From: Petrosia ficiformis
Taxonomy: Eukaryota > Porifera > Demospongiae > Haplosclerida > Petrosiidae
Direction: 5' to 3'
NCBI GenBank assembly: GCA_947044365.1
Contig: OX345638.1
Coordinates: 9,648,201-9,712,200 of the forward strand
Length of the DNA: 64,000 nucleotides
A model generated the notes under the pieces. That model did not search any database. It had not been told where the DNA came from and saw nothing but the letters and a program-made list of their open reading frames with translations. Every line of letters begins with the position of its first letter. Within the stretch, counting starts at the first letter, position 1. Made by a program: the position numbers and the translations under genes. Below, piece after piece: positions 1-11,078 of the stretch.

Positions 1-530
1 CACACATACACAACATAATAAATGAATAATAATACTATTAATATATATTATAGATACGTACGTACGTATGTTGGAACATACGTACGTACGTACATACGTA
101 CATACATACGTACATACATACATACACCCATACACAACATACATATGTGAGACAGTAATAGCAATAGTAAAGACTACATGTTTCAAGGTAATAGTAATAA
201 CAATAGTAATAGTAATTATACCATCTCAATGTTGAGGTAATAGTACTAGTAATAACTGTAATTGATCAAATGAATAATTATGTTCATTTACTGATTCTCT
301 TTCTTGAGAAACTCATGAACATTAACCACAATGGTCAAAAGATGATAGAATTTCAAAGAAACCTAATACTATAGCAATCTCCAACAGTAACACTGACTTA
401 GGCAGTAATAGTAATAGTAATAGTGATTTTTAAGGTAATATTAACATGAATGATTGACTTAGGAGGTAACAGTAATAGTTAACACTGATTTTAAAGGGAA
501 TAGTAACAGTAATATATTACATTGTGTGAT

Positions 531-577
<47 letters not shown>

Positions 578-614
578 CATAGTTACATACATACACATAA
601 ATACATACACATAC
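1..614. other. Intron side of the ABCB gene; microsatellites
   Basis: I see no exon here. The stretch holds TACA/TACG repeats (about 55-150), scattered GTAATA-type short repeats (200-520) and a CA/TA microsatellite at about 530-610 directly after the donor site of the neighbouring ABCB exon. It is read as the intron following coding exon 3 of that minus-strand gene, whose remaining exons would lie left of the window. Confidence 0.6.
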
Positions 615-1697
615 CTGTTGATTAATGAATGCATTTGTGACCTGACCAATGAGATACATTGCTAATGGTAGAGATGTACCGACAACAATAGCTGAGAATA
701 TACCGATAATCATCAAAAACAAATCAAAAGGTGTAGCAAAACTGAACTGTAAATAAAGAAATGAAAGAATAAATGGATGGATGGATGGATGGATGGATGG
801 ACGGGATGGATGGATGGATGGATGGATGGATGGATGGATGAATGGATGGATGGATGGATGGATGGATGGATGAATAGATGGACGGGATGGATGGATGGAT
901 GAATGGATGGATGGATAGATGGATGGATGGATGGATGGATGGATGGATGGATGGATGGATAGATGGATGGGTGGGTGGATGGATAAATAGACAGTTGTAT
1001 GACTGATTTGATAAGTGGATTATCAGGTGATTATAACATACCAACTCAAAAAGAGTAGCTGAACGTGGTTTCTCTTTCTTCTCACCATTCTCTTCATCTT
1101 TATCTCTGTTCCAAAACCTGAAATGAAATAAACATAATTATGAATATCCGTCCCTATGCAGTAAAGACACCATATCATCCACTAGTCCGTATGAAACAGA
1201 ACATAACCATCCATCTGTGCTTTTGCAACAACACCTTGTCTATACAGACCTCTAAAAAATATTACATCCCTCATGACACTTCCATCCTTCTATAATCATC
1301 TACTCATAATTATTGCAGCAACAACGAAAGCCATCCACCTTTCTACAATCATCAATCGATCCATCTTTCTGCAAACATTCATCCATCCATCTTTCTGCAA
1401 ACATCAATCCATCTTTCTGCAATCATCAACCGATGCATCTTTCTGCAAAAATCAATCAATCCATCTTTCTGCAAACATTCATCCATCCATCTTTCCGCAG
1501 TCATCAATCAATCCATCTTTCTGCAAACATTCATCCATCCATCCATCCACCTTTCTACAATCATCAATCGATGCATCTTTCTGCAATCATCCATCCATCC
1601 ATTTTCCACAATCCTTCATACAACAAGCCATGATCATCCCACATGACTTTTATTCGTACCTCTTTTTCTTCTTGGTTTCTGGATCACTGTTGTGCAT
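615..1697 (-). CDS. ABC transporter, ABCB/P-glycoprotein type, first three coding exons (partial)
   Basis: Three minus-strand exons join in phase. Exon 1 (1697-1660) starts with ATG and reads [12 protein letters not shown]. Exon 2 (1117-1042) is Lys/Glu-rich and ends ATLFEL. Exon 3 (746-615) begins [15 protein letters not shown] and forms the first transmembrane helix of a type-1 ABC exporter domain ([19 protein letters not shown]), followed by the G-x-x-T-N-A-F segment at the start of the first external loop. In the ABCB family this stretch precedes the long extracellular loop of TMD1, and a full transporter would have two TMDs and two nucleotide-binding domains at the plasma membrane. Only about 80 residues are in the window and the rest lies to the left. 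No lesion is seen here, unlike the two ABC pseudogenes at 26-28 kb and 43-45 kb. Family assignment is good; substrate is unknown. Confidence 0.8.
770..985. repeat. GGAT tetranucleotide microsatellite in ABCB intron 2
   Basis: About 50 near-perfect GGAT/TGGA units with small interruptions fill most of the intron between ABCB coding exons 2 and 3. The apparent long Ser-Ile-His-Pro reading frames here are translations of the repeat. Confidence 0.9.
1325..1620. repeat. Minisatellite with CATCTTTCTGCAA core in ABCB intron 1
   Basis: A degenerate tandem repeat of roughly 20-35 bases with the core ATCCATCTTTCTGCAA-(A/T)CAT recurs about ten times. It produces two overlapping long reading frames that are repeat artefacts. 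Confidence 0.8.
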
Positions 1698-2379
1698 TGC
1701 GATATATCAGTGCGTGAATAAAACAACTGAATAATGAACTCCCCCCGCTAGGCTAGATCCAGATAATATATATATATATATTATAATATATATATATATA
1801 ATATATAATATTTCAGATGATTTGATGCAAGCACACCAGATAATGATATGATAATTTGCAATCTATTATTTTTCAATTTAACAGTTGACCTTTTTTCGGT
1901 TTTTTTTATAGTCGATCTTCAATCCCAACAAACAATTCTGATGCAATGAGGTAATTCTAGAGTTCGCTAATATAAGAGTGTATTTATAGTAACATTATAA
2001 TGACGTAATTGTTATTGTAATTTTATTATTATCATTTTTGCGTTATCGTTCAACCATGTATGGTCATATTTGTTTATAATGTCTCGACTCTTGACTATTA
2101 AGTGGGTGGATTGGAAAGGTCAAACTTAGTCTGGGAGTGAATTAATCCTGAACTCTAATAATTAAAGTTTATTTATAGTAATGATGACATATAATTTATT
2201 GTAATTTTATTATTATCATTTTTGCGTTATTGTCAAACCATTTATGGTCATCAGTATTTGTTTATAATGTCTAGACTCTTCACTATTATTAAGTGGGTGG
2301 ATTGGAAAGGTCAAACTTTAATGCTCTAACGTGGGAGGCTGGGAGTGAGACAAACAAATGGTCAAAGTATCATTCCTAC
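1698..2379. other. Intergenic region upstream of the ABCB gene
   Basis: No coding exon is recognised. It holds an AT-rich tract (1770-1810) about 75 bases upstream of the ABCB start codon, and a duplicated block (about 1,975-2,110 and 2,160-2,310) sharing the TTGCGTTAT, CATTTATGGTCAT and AAGTGGGTGGATTGGAAAGG segments. Confidence 0.5.
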
Positions 2380-2790
2380 GTTAGTAGTGTATGCATGCTC
2401 ATCTCATTCTCATTACAGTCCGAGTCAGTTTGTGCATACTGGTCTGATTCCCAGCAACCAGGCTGAGTATGCATGCTAGTGTTATTACCAGCCACCCATG
2501 TTACAGCTTAAGTATGCATACTGGTCTCATTCCCAGCCACCCATGTTACAGCTTAAGTATGCATACTGGTCTCATTCCCAGCCATGCATGTTAGAGCCTG
2601 AGTATCCATGCTAGTATCCAGCATTCCCAGCCACCCTTGTTAGAGTCTAATTAAGTATGCAATCTGTGCATACCAGTCTCATTCCAAGTCACCCATGTTA
2701 GAGCCTAAATATATATGTTGCTAGTCTCATTCCCAGTCACACATTTTCGAGCCATGTTGGTCTCGTTCCCAGGTGGAATATGATCATGGG
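2380..2790. repeat. Minisatellite, unit about 40-45 bases
   Basis: Seven or eight degenerate units contain GTATGCATACTGGTCTCATT and CCCAGCCACCCATGTTA motifs. It lies just downstream of the FIBP stop codon. No coding potential seen. Confidence 0.8.
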
Positions 2791-2822
2791 GCACAGATTG
2801 TACAGATAATTATTATTAAATT

Positions 2823-2828
2823 TTTATT
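2823..2828 (-). terminator. Poly(A) signal of the FIBP gene
   Basis: AATAAA on the minus strand begins one base after the FIBP stop codon, so the 3' UTR would be very short. Confidence 0.5.
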
Positions 2829-3707
2829 TCAATTATGATATAGAATTATAATACATTGTTTAACAACATTTAAATATCGGAGATATGTTTCAGCCCATTT
2901 TCTCCTATCCTTAGCGATGGAGCGACCTATTTGTCTAATGTGTATAGTCTCACAATCTGAAAAGGAGTCAATCATGGAACATAAAATGGCGTCTATATCT
3001 TCCCGACTCCATTTTAGCTGTTTCGAAGGATCAATTATTTTCTCCATTACATCAATAAAAAGATCTTTCATGTCTTTACTGTGAATTAACGAAGAACCGA
3101 TCGTCGTAAGGTTACGAGAAAGGATTTTGAAATTAGCATCTACAGATCGTAGCATCCATTGTGGATGATGCTTTCTCTTCAAATCTCTAGAGACGTATTT
3201 CTGATGCTGTTCTATCCATGCTCGGTCTAACAAATTAAGTTTCAAGTCGTGTAAATCTTGCAAAAAATCTCTATCAAGCTCCAAATCATCGTCATCTTGG
3301 TGTCGTGAACCAGCTGATCCTGACGTCCAATTCTCAATCATCAGACTAGCACAACGAGTGAAATCACTAACAGATAAATGAGAGAGTTTTTTCTTCCCGG
3401 TTTCAAATCTGTTGAAACTCATGAATACCAGACAAGCATATCGTTGTGCTAACTCATCAGGCAAATGGAACTGATGTTTGACATTATCAACTAAAGATCC
3501 ATCGAAATCATCAACAACTTTCAAAACCCTCTTCACATTATCGAACTGTCTTTTACAACTTTTCAGTGAGAGACCGGTTTTCTCACTAACATCATCGAGG
3601 TCTCTACGATCCTTTCCACTTAGTTTTTTACCAATAAATTCTCTCACGACAGTATCATCAAAAGTATAATACATTTCTATCATTCTACGTCTAGTGAAGA
3701 ATGGGAC
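2829..3707 (-). CDS. FIBP: FIBP homologue (acidic FGF intracellular-binding protein), 3' terminal exon, partial
   Basis: A single minus-strand exon of about 290 codons runs from an AG acceptor at 3708-3709 to TGA at 2829-2831. It matches the C-terminal three quarters of FIBP: the start IEMYYTFDDTVVREFIGKKL, then DLDDVSEKTGLSLKSCKRQF, DNVKRV.KVV, SLVDN, NRFETGKKKL, LMIENWT, DLELDRDFLQDL, the ANFK.LSR block, a KD(M)KDLF(I)DV.EK block, and the terminal LYHN. FIBP is a conserved intracellular protein of unclear biochemistry that binds FGF1. The exon is uninterrupted. The roughly 100 N-terminal residues of the family are missing, and only a minisatellite followed by an opposite-strand sulfotransferase exon lies upstream, so the 5' part is elsewhere or lost. 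The internal ATG at 3683 is probably not the true start, because the family alignment continues upstream of it to the acceptor. Confidence 0.9.
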   Translation of the reverse strand, partial: VPFFTRRRMIEMYYTFDDTVVREFIGKKLSGKDRRDLDDVSEKTGLSLKSCKRQFDNVKRVLKVVDDFDGSLVDNVKHQFHLPDELAQRYACLVFMSFNRFETGKKKLSHLSVSDFTRCASLMIENWTSGSAGSRHQDDDDLELDRDFLQDLHDLKLNLLDRAWIEQHQKYVSRDLKRKHHPQWMLRSVDANFKILSRNLTTIGSSLIHSKDMKDLFIDVMEKIIDPSKQLKWSREDIDAILCSMIDSFSDCETIHIRQIGRSIAKDRRKWAETYLRYLNVVKQCIIILYHN

Positions 3708-3789
3708 CTATAATGAATATAATTATTAATTAATGTTAACTATTAATAATGAATTATATACAACTACATGTAGTGTTGTTTTAGAAACA

Positions 3790-4150
3790 GAATTTCATAC
3801 CAGGAATCTGGTAGTACTGGTATAGGAATCAAAGTACTGGCATAGGAATAGTACTGGTATAGGAATCAAAGTACTGGTATTATTAGTGGTATAGGAATCA
3901 AAGTACTGGTATTATTAGTGGTATAGGAATCAAAGTACTAGTATGAGTATACATTGTATATATATAGTACTGGTATAGGAATCAAAGTACTGGGCTATGA
4001 GTATATATATATATATATATATATAGTACTGGTATAGGAATCAAAGTACTAGTATTATTAGTGGTATAGGAATCAAAGTACTCGTATGGGAATTATATAA
4101 AACTGGTATAGGAATCAAAATATTGGTATGAGACTATGGGTATTTGGCAT
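3790..4150. repeat. Minisatellite with GGTATAGGAATCAAAGTACT core
   Basis: About ten units of 25-45 bases with the core GGTATAGGAATCAAAGTACT fill most of the gap between the 5'-truncated FIBP exon and the 5'-truncated sulfotransferase exon. Confidence 0.9.
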
Positions 4151-4268
4151 CGGTACTGTCCATCAATCATTATTAGCCACAACAAATTGATATTCAAAAT
4201 ACTCATGATATTCATGTAACAGCTACCCCTAGACTGAAAGGGTGTGGTATATTCAGGCTAGGTATTAG

Positions 4269-4569
4269 TGTATATATTACTTACATACAACGCTGGTTAC
4301 AGTACTTCTCACGAGACCAGTTCCTATTCCTACGTCAGGAGGATTTGGCTTCAGACCCTTACACTGTACTTAAACAAGTATGGAAGTTTTTAGACCTGGA
4401 AGTATTATCGAAAGATGTGTTTGAAAAGATAATATTAGAGACGACTGAAGAACCTTCGTCTTACCCCCCTCTGAGTACTAAAAGTAGAGAATTATTAAAT
4501 GATTTTTTTAATCCTTTTAACACACAATTATCAATATTTTTAAATGATACAAAATATTTATGGAAATAG
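4269..4569 (+). CDS. Sulfotransferase family protein, 3' terminal exon, partial
   Basis: The exon opens after an AG at 4267-4268 (phase 1) and ends with TAG at 4567-4569. It encodes the C-terminal part of a PAPS-dependent carbohydrate sulfotransferase: YIQRWLQYFSRDQFLFLRQE, then DLASDP with a FLDL turn, then a STKSRELLNDFF.PFN motif and the final DTKYLW. The R-W-L-x-x-F-x-R-x-Q-x-L-x-L-R-x-E-D pattern and the terminal R-x-L-x-x-F-x-x-P-x-N-x-x-L block are typical of the CHST15/heparan-type Golgi sulfotransferases, which transfer sulfate from PAPS to glycans. The PAPS-binding N-terminal part and any membrane anchor are absent, and no upstream exon is visible before the FIBP exon. The exact subfamily is uncertain. 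Confidence 0.75.
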
Positions 4570-4603
4570 AATGTGAATTGCAATTTTTTTTCTAATGAGT
4601 AAA

Positions 4604-4620
4604 AATAAATTTGAAATAAA
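4604..4620 (+). terminator. Poly(A) signals of the sulfotransferase gene
   Basis: Two AATAAA hexamers (4604-4609 and 4615-4620) lie 35-50 bases after the stop codon, supporting a real 3' end. Confidence 0.5.
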
Positions 4621-4679
4621 TAATAGTAATTTAATTATAATTATATACCAGTAAGTAGTTATCAATTTCACTGTTGACA

Positions 4680-5115
4680 TAATACATACTACAACTATAA
4701 ATATACATACCTTTACACCCACACATTACTATCTACATACACACATAATACTGTATACACAGTTACATATACACACATTCCTTCACACTACATTACTGTG
4801 TCCATACACATACATTGTTTACACAGATATATACACACATACATAACACTCACATACCATCATATACATATACAGCAATGCATACATAGCTGTACATGTA
4901 TATATATGGACACCTGTACATGCATGCACACACATACAGACACATATACACACATACACATAGACAGACGGACACTCACACACACACACATACAGACAAA
5001 CACACATACAGACACATATACACACATACAGACAGACAGACGGACACACACACACACATACAGACGGACGGACACATATACACAGACAGACGGATACTCT
5101 CACACACACACACAT
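4680..5115. repeat. CA-rich microsatellite between convergent genes
   Basis: Imperfect CA/CATA/CAGA repeats occupy the gap between the sulfotransferase 3' end and the synergin stop codon. The many reading frames on both strands here are repeat artefacts. Confidence 0.85.
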
Positions 5116-5122
5116 ACACACA

Positions 5123-8100
5123 TTAAGGAATAACAGCGATATCTTTAGCTACAGCCATACACCAGAAATCAGCACATTGACAATGAAATGTTTTGTGTTC
5201 ATATTGTTCCATTACTAGTATATACTGTTCACCACATCCATCAAATGTCACTAATGGAGATATGAATATTACACTGGGCAGTAGGCATAATGAACATGTG
5301 TTAGAATCATCATCTGCTTCAGTTATAGTAGAAGGAAGAGAATCCAATAGACGAGTCTAAATAAATGATGATTATAACTATAGTAATGGAACACTATTAT
5401 TAGTAACATTAATAACATGATAGTATTATTAGTAACATTAATAACATGATACTATTATTAGTAACATGATACTATTATTAGTAACATGTTCTACTATTAT
5501 TAGTAACACGATACTATTATTAGTAACATTTTATACTATTATTAGTAATATGATAGTATTATTAGTAACATTAATAACATGATACTATTATTAGTAACAT
5601 GATAGTATTATTAGTAACATTAATAACATGATACTATTATTAGTAACATGATACTAATATTAGTAACATGTTCTACTATTATTATTAATACTATTATAAT
5701 GACAGGGGTCTACTCTTACCATTGCATTTTCTGGCATTTTTCTACAAATCTTGTTCCAGTTTTGCCTAATACTCATCATTATCTTCATTAGAGATTGACC
5801 TAATTGAATAAGAGTTATTAATAATAATTAATTAAAACACACATTAACAGGGGCTTACTCTTTTCAGGAGTCATATATTTCTTTCCAGGACCTCTAGAGA
5901 CTGTATGAATCCTTTTAGCAAATCTGTAAACCTCAATGACACCTGATACATAGATAGATAGATATACATACATATATATAATGTACATATATACATACAT
6001 ACATACATACATACAGACATACATGCATACATACATACATACATGCATACATACATACATGCATGCATGCATACATACATACATACAGTATACACACACA
6101 CACACACACACACATACATACATACATACATACATACATACATACATACAGTATACACACACACACATACACACATACATACATATACATACATACATAC
6201 ATACATACAGTATACACATACACATACATACATACATGCATACATACATGTACATGCATACATACATACATACATGCATGCATGCATACATACATACATA
6301 CAGTATACACACACACACACACACACACATACATACATATACATACATAAATACATACATACATACAGTATACACACACATACATACATGTATATATATA
6401 TACATACATACAGTACATGTGTACATACATACATACAGTATACACACACACATACATACATATGTACATACATACATTTACTTACATACATACATGTACA
6501 TACATACATACATACATTTACTTACATACACACTGTACATACATGTACATACATACATACTGTACATACATACATACATACATACATACATTTACTTACA
6601 TACACACTGTACATATATGTGCATACCGATAAGTTTATTAACAGGTTCTTCAGATTCAATTATCTCTTGTAGTATTGATGAGTCTACAGTATCATCACAT
6701 AACACAGACACACATTCCTTCAAAAGATCGTCACATTTAGATAAACACAATTTCCATACTTCAAAATGTTCCATACTCTATAAAATAGAGTCATGTATAT
6801 GTATATACAAACCAAAAGGTCTAGGGCTTGGTGATATTAACATTTTAGTGATACGATTATTGTATGAAGTCAATATTGTAATTATTACATATGATTATGT
6901 ATTCTTAATGTGAGGCAGAGTTTTTGATAACTTTTGAAGCTTAGGCCAAATTGGCTCAAAAATGGTTAGTGTGTGCACCATTGAGAATACATCTTGAGCC
7001 AATTAACTAAGAATTAATGCTGTTAGTGACAATATAATAATAATTTACTGCGCCACTGGCCCAAAGAGAAAACTGTGCAGTGCCAAATAAGAAGCTTTTT
7101 GTGCCAATGGTGCACCATATGAGCTTATTAAAAACACTGATGTGAGGTAATAGTTACTTCAAATGAGTACAAACAGAACATAAATTGAAATTATAGACTT
7201 AGTTGTTGTTGTTTCTCCTCCTAACAGACACTCTCAATAGTGTTTATGAAAGCTAATGTACACACATAAGTTGCTGTAACATATTATTATATTATTAATA
7301 TGTAGTTTACGATATTGCAATATTGTAGATGGTGGTACGATACAATTATCTGTAACAAATAAATGAGATATGGTGATATAACTCCAGACATTACATACCT
7401 TTACAAAAACCTGTTTCTTCTCTGATATATCACTTGTTAATGAAGTAGTATTTCTGTTTGAAGAAGGATCCTGGGGTACTATTGATGGTACTAGAGGAGA
7501 TGTATCCATTGGTATAAGAGGTTGAGTATTTATGGGTACAAGAGATGGTGTGGTAGAGGGTACTAAGGGAGATGTACCCATTGGTATAAGAGGTTGAGTA
7601 TTCATGGGTACGAGAGATGGTGTGGTAGAGGGTACTAAGGGAGATGTACCTATTGGTATAAGAGGTTGAGTATTCATGGGTACAAGAGATGGTGTGGTAG
7701 AGGGTACTAAGGGAGATGTACCTATTGGTATAAGAGGTTGAGTATTTATGGGTACAAGAGATGGTGTGGTAGAGGGTACTAAGGGAGATGTACCTATTGG
7801 TATAAGAGGTTGAGTATTCATGGGTACAAGAGATGGTGTGGTAGAGGGTACTAAGGGAGATGTACCCATTGATACAATAGGGGGAGTAACCATGGATACG
7901 AGAGGAGTAGCTGAGGATATGAGAGAGGCTGTTGTCAATGGAATCGAAGGAGGTGTGTCCATTGATTTAGTAAATGAAACAGAAAATGGTATTGAGGTAG
8001 ACTGAGATGAAAACATTTCAAACTCGCTAAACTGGTTATTAGAACTAGTTTTTGTATCTGAATTGTCTCCATTAAAAGGGCCCACCCCTCTTAATTCATC

Positions 8101-11078
8101 ACTAATTAAATATCCTTTCGATATAGAGGGGTTGTCCCCTTCTGATGATGTTGTATTAGTTGTAAATCCAGTAAAATTAGCCCATTCATCATCAGGACAA
8201 GTGGGTGGAGCCTTCGATATTGGAACAGTTGATGATGTCATCAATAGTGGTGATGTCATCGATGATGTCACTGATGATGTCATACTTTTGGGATCTGGAA
8301 TAGGATGGGTAGAGCTCAGTCCTCTAATAGCAGAGTAAGGATCATCTGTTACTAATGTCGGAGGAACAACTGATGATGTCACACCCACTGATGATGATGA
8401 TGTCATATTATTACTCATAGTGGTCATACTCACTGATGTCATCATATTTTGTGGAGACACAGTACCTTGAAAATCCCCAAATTCATCTAATAACGATAAT
8501 TAATTATTGATATTTTAATTAATGATATTCTTACCTTCTGTTGACATTTGAGGAGGCTGAAATTCCTATTAATAAAACATATTGATCATACATACATACA
8601 TATGCACATACATACATATATATGTACATACATGCATACATACATACATACATATATACATGCATACATACACGTACATACATACATACACGTGTACATA
8701 CATACATACATACATACATACATGCATACATACGTACATACATACATATATACACATGTACATACACACATACATACATACATACATACATACACGTACA
8801 TACATACATACATATATACATACATACATGCATACATACACGTACATACACGTACATACATACATACATACATACATACATACATACTTGTTGAATTGCT
8901 GCTAGGTATGGTTGAGGAGGTTGAGATGTAGACTTCAGATCAGCTAATGTTACTAGTGACTTCCCACTCTAATAGATCATATACATATAGATGTATAGAT
9001 GTATGTATGTACAGATAGATATATGTATGGATGAATGGATGGATAAATGGATAGATACATGTATATAGATAGATAAATTACAATGTAGATGTACATGTAT
9101 GTAGGAATGTATGGATAGATGTATGTATTGATATATGTACAAGTACAGTATAGTTCATAAAAAATGCTACGTAGAGTAGAGGTAACTACTCTGCAACTGC
9201 GCTCCACTGCTGCACAGTACTAGACCATACTACTGCCGAAGTTCGCAGCGCAGTGCACCAGTACTGCGTTACAACACAGTATTAAATAGCAATAAAGGGT
9301 GTGGCTGGCATTGAATATTTGCAGTCTATATGCTGCAGTGTAGCTGCTTTATATCAAATGACTTGCTCTCGCAGTACAAAGTGTTGTAGAATTGCACATA
9401 CAGCAGTACCAAACGTTGTTTAAAGCACTTATTGTATTCATTTTGACATTAGTCTTGGGAGCCACGCCTTCGTTTGGAGCGACGTCGATGGGCTACTACC
9501 TTCGAGCCTGTGCCGCGCCGCGCAGTACTGCGTACTACCGACGAAGTATGCTGCGTTCTTCGTTCTACTCTATGCTTTAATTCGGTGTTTACTACTGTCC
9601 TTCTACTCTACTCTAGTAGCGTTTATTTTGGAATGTACTGTATGGATGGATGGATAGATGTATATGTACATGTATATAGATGTATGGTGGTATACATTGT
9701 GTACATACATGTACATGTACTTACATAATTATACTAACCTGTACTAAACCGATCATTCCTAATAAGGCATACAGTTCTATTCTACTGAGTGTACCTGGTA
9801 TAGTCTTATTAACTACAGACCACATGTCTCTTAATACAGATCTATCTAATCCACTGGATACAAGAATAGGAAATAGTGTTTGTGTGTTAGTAAGTTCACT
9901 ATCCTCTTTAGAACATCTCTATGAGAAGATATGAGTATGTATACATAGGCTTTGAAACAGACATACATACAAATGGACATACATGTACATATACAAACAG
10001 ACATACATGTACATATGTGCACGTACATCAGTGTTTTTGATATGCTCATATGACGCACCATTGGCCCAAAGGCTTCTTATTCGGCACTGCACGATTCTCT
10101 CTTTGGGCCAGTAGCGTAGTTAATTATGATTATATTGTCACTAACAGCATTAATTTTTTGTTAATTGGCTCAAGATGTATTCTCAATGGTGCACACACTA
10201 ACCATTTTTGAGCCAATTTGGCCCATGCTTCAAAAATTATCAAAACCTCTGACAGACATATACACACAAAAGGACAGATGTACATGTACAAGTACATACA
10301 TGTACATCATGCACATGTACATACATGTACATGTACAAATGGACAGATGTACATGTACATACGAATGGACAGATGTACATGTACATACAAATGGATAAAC
10401 ATACATGTACATGTAGATGTACATATACAGTACATAGAAATGGACATAGATACATATACATGTACATACATGTACAAAACATATACATGTACATAAACAG
10501 ACAGACATACACACAAATGTACAGACATACATATAAACATGTCCATACTGTTACCTGATATACTAAATAATAGACAGGAGGTAATTGTGAAGCATTATAT
10601 GTAACTGCTGATACTAGCCATGATGGCAAGTCACTCTCAGATAGGGCAGAGCTTGGAGTCTGTGACGTTAAAGTTAAAGGTGTGTGGAATTGACTGTGAA
10701 CTACTTGAGGGGACTGGGTTGAAGGTGTGGCCATGTGAGTTAATACCGGAGAGTAAAAAGTTCCCGATGAGTGTTCAGAGATGGGTTTTTGAGAGAGAGA
10801 TACAGACTGAAATTCGCCGAAGCTGTTGTCATGGTAACCAGTAATAGTTTCAGATTGTGACTCTATAGTTGGAGGGATGTCTTGTACAAAAAGACCAGAG
10901 AACTCATTGGACACTCCCTCCCACGTACGAGACTTATTAGATTCAGTGAAAGTCTTCTTTTCTGACATTGATGTAGAAGAGGTATTTGAGGATTTAAAAT
11001 CGGAACTCCTAACTGGTTTTTTAGCTTTTTGTTCAATATTCATTAACGAGTCCGTCAATAATTGATCAATAGATACAT
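5123..11078 (-). CDS. SYNRG: Gamma-synergin homologue with EH domain, nine 3' exons
   Basis: Nine minus-strand exons keep phase: 11078-10555, 9918-9739, 8968-8888, 8565-8535, 8486-7399, 6777-6627, 5942-5859, 5799-5720, 5356-5123 (TAA). The 9918-9739 exon is an EH domain ([19 protein letters not shown], then [20 protein letters not shown]), which binds NPF-type ligands. Later exons carry acidic D-F/W-x-x-F motifs (EDEFGDFQG at the start of the 8486 exon, [10 protein letters not shown] near 8180). These resemble the clathrin-adaptor ear binding motifs of synergin. The next exons match the conserved synergin C-terminal part ([36 protein letters not shown]), ending in a C-x-L-C-L-L and H-C-x-C-A-D-F-W region. 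Synergins act with AP-1 in trans-Golgi/endosomal traffic. The first exon enters at phase 1 and lacks a start. The isolated exon at 31,297-31,411 (plus) ends in the matching phase and is probably the preceding exon. Confidence 0.85.
5380..5700. repeat. Minisatellite with ACTATTATTAGTAACATGAT core in a synergin intron
   Basis: Units of about 20-37 bases repeat some twelve times within the last synergin intron. Confidence 0.85.
5950..6620. repeat. CATA tetranucleotide repeat in a synergin intron
   Basis: About 670 bases of CATA/TACA units with CA-rich interruptions, ending at the donor side of the 6777-6627 exon. All Thr-Tyr-Ile-His and Met-Tyr-Val-Cys frames are artefacts. Confidence 0.95.
6916..7139 (-). 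mobile_element. hAT-type MITE, copy 1
   Basis: A 224-base element with terminal inverted repeats (CAGAGTTTTTGATAA at one end, an AAAACACTG end at the other) is flanked by an exact 8-bp duplication ATGTGAGG (6908-6915 and 7140-7147). Eight-base target duplications and CAG-type ends are the signature of hAT elements. It is non-coding and sits in a synergin intron. It shares its sequence, in reverse, with copies at 10,029 and 15,783. Confidence 0.9.
7500..7880 (-). repeat. In-frame 72-bp minisatellite in the synergin coding exon
   Basis: About five and a half copies of a 72-base unit encode a 24-residue Ser/Thr/Pro-rich repeat built on [20 protein letters not shown]. The unit length is a multiple of three, so copy-number changes keep the frame. 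The units are nearly identical at the base level, suggesting recent expansion. Confidence 0.95.
8585..8885. repeat. CATA/CGTA tetranucleotide repeat in a synergin intron
   Basis: Fills the intron between the 8968-8888 and 8565-8535 exons. No coding content. Confidence 0.95.
9165..9622. mobile_element. Possible GC-rich TIR element in a synergin intron
   Basis: A segment with clearly higher GC than its surroundings is bounded by inverted GTAGAGTAGAGG-like and CCTTCTACTCTAC-like ends. It carries several short inverted CAGTACTGCG motifs. I could not identify a clean target duplication. The reading frames inside show no family resemblance. Confidence 0.35.
10029..10251 (+). mobile_element. hAT-type MITE, copy 2
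   Basis: Same family as 6916-7139, opposite orientation, in the intron before the EH exon. It starts CAGTGTTTTTGATA and ends ATCAAAACCTCTG. The flanking octamers ACGTACAT and ACAGACAT match at six of eight positions, so the duplication has decayed or the flanking microsatellite has changed. Confidence 0.8.
10260..10550. repeat. Microsatellite/minisatellite rich in ACATGTACAT
   Basis: Degenerate repeats of ACATGTACAT and AAATGGACAGATGT fill the intron between the 11078-10555 and 9918-9739 exons. Confidence 0.85.

Noticed and set aside
3478..3669. Plus-strand open frame inside the FIBP exon
   Set aside because: It is the antisense shadow of a well-supported FIBP coding exon.
5818..6913. Long reading frames on both strands encoding Tyr-Ile-His-Thr or Met-Tyr-Val-Cys repeats
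   Set aside because: They are translations of CATA/TATG tetranucleotide repeats, open in several frames at once on both strands. The same applies to 8,531-8,931, 26,067-27,211, 44,521-44,994, 724-1,044 and 43,732-44,060.
7820..8338. Plus-strand open frames over the synergin repeat exon
   Set aside because: Antisense to the coding exon 8,486-7,399. They stay open because of the in-frame minisatellite.
9392..9728. Open frames in the GC-rich segment
   Set aside because: Higher GC reduces stop codons by chance. The translations have no recognisable features and lie in a synergin intron.
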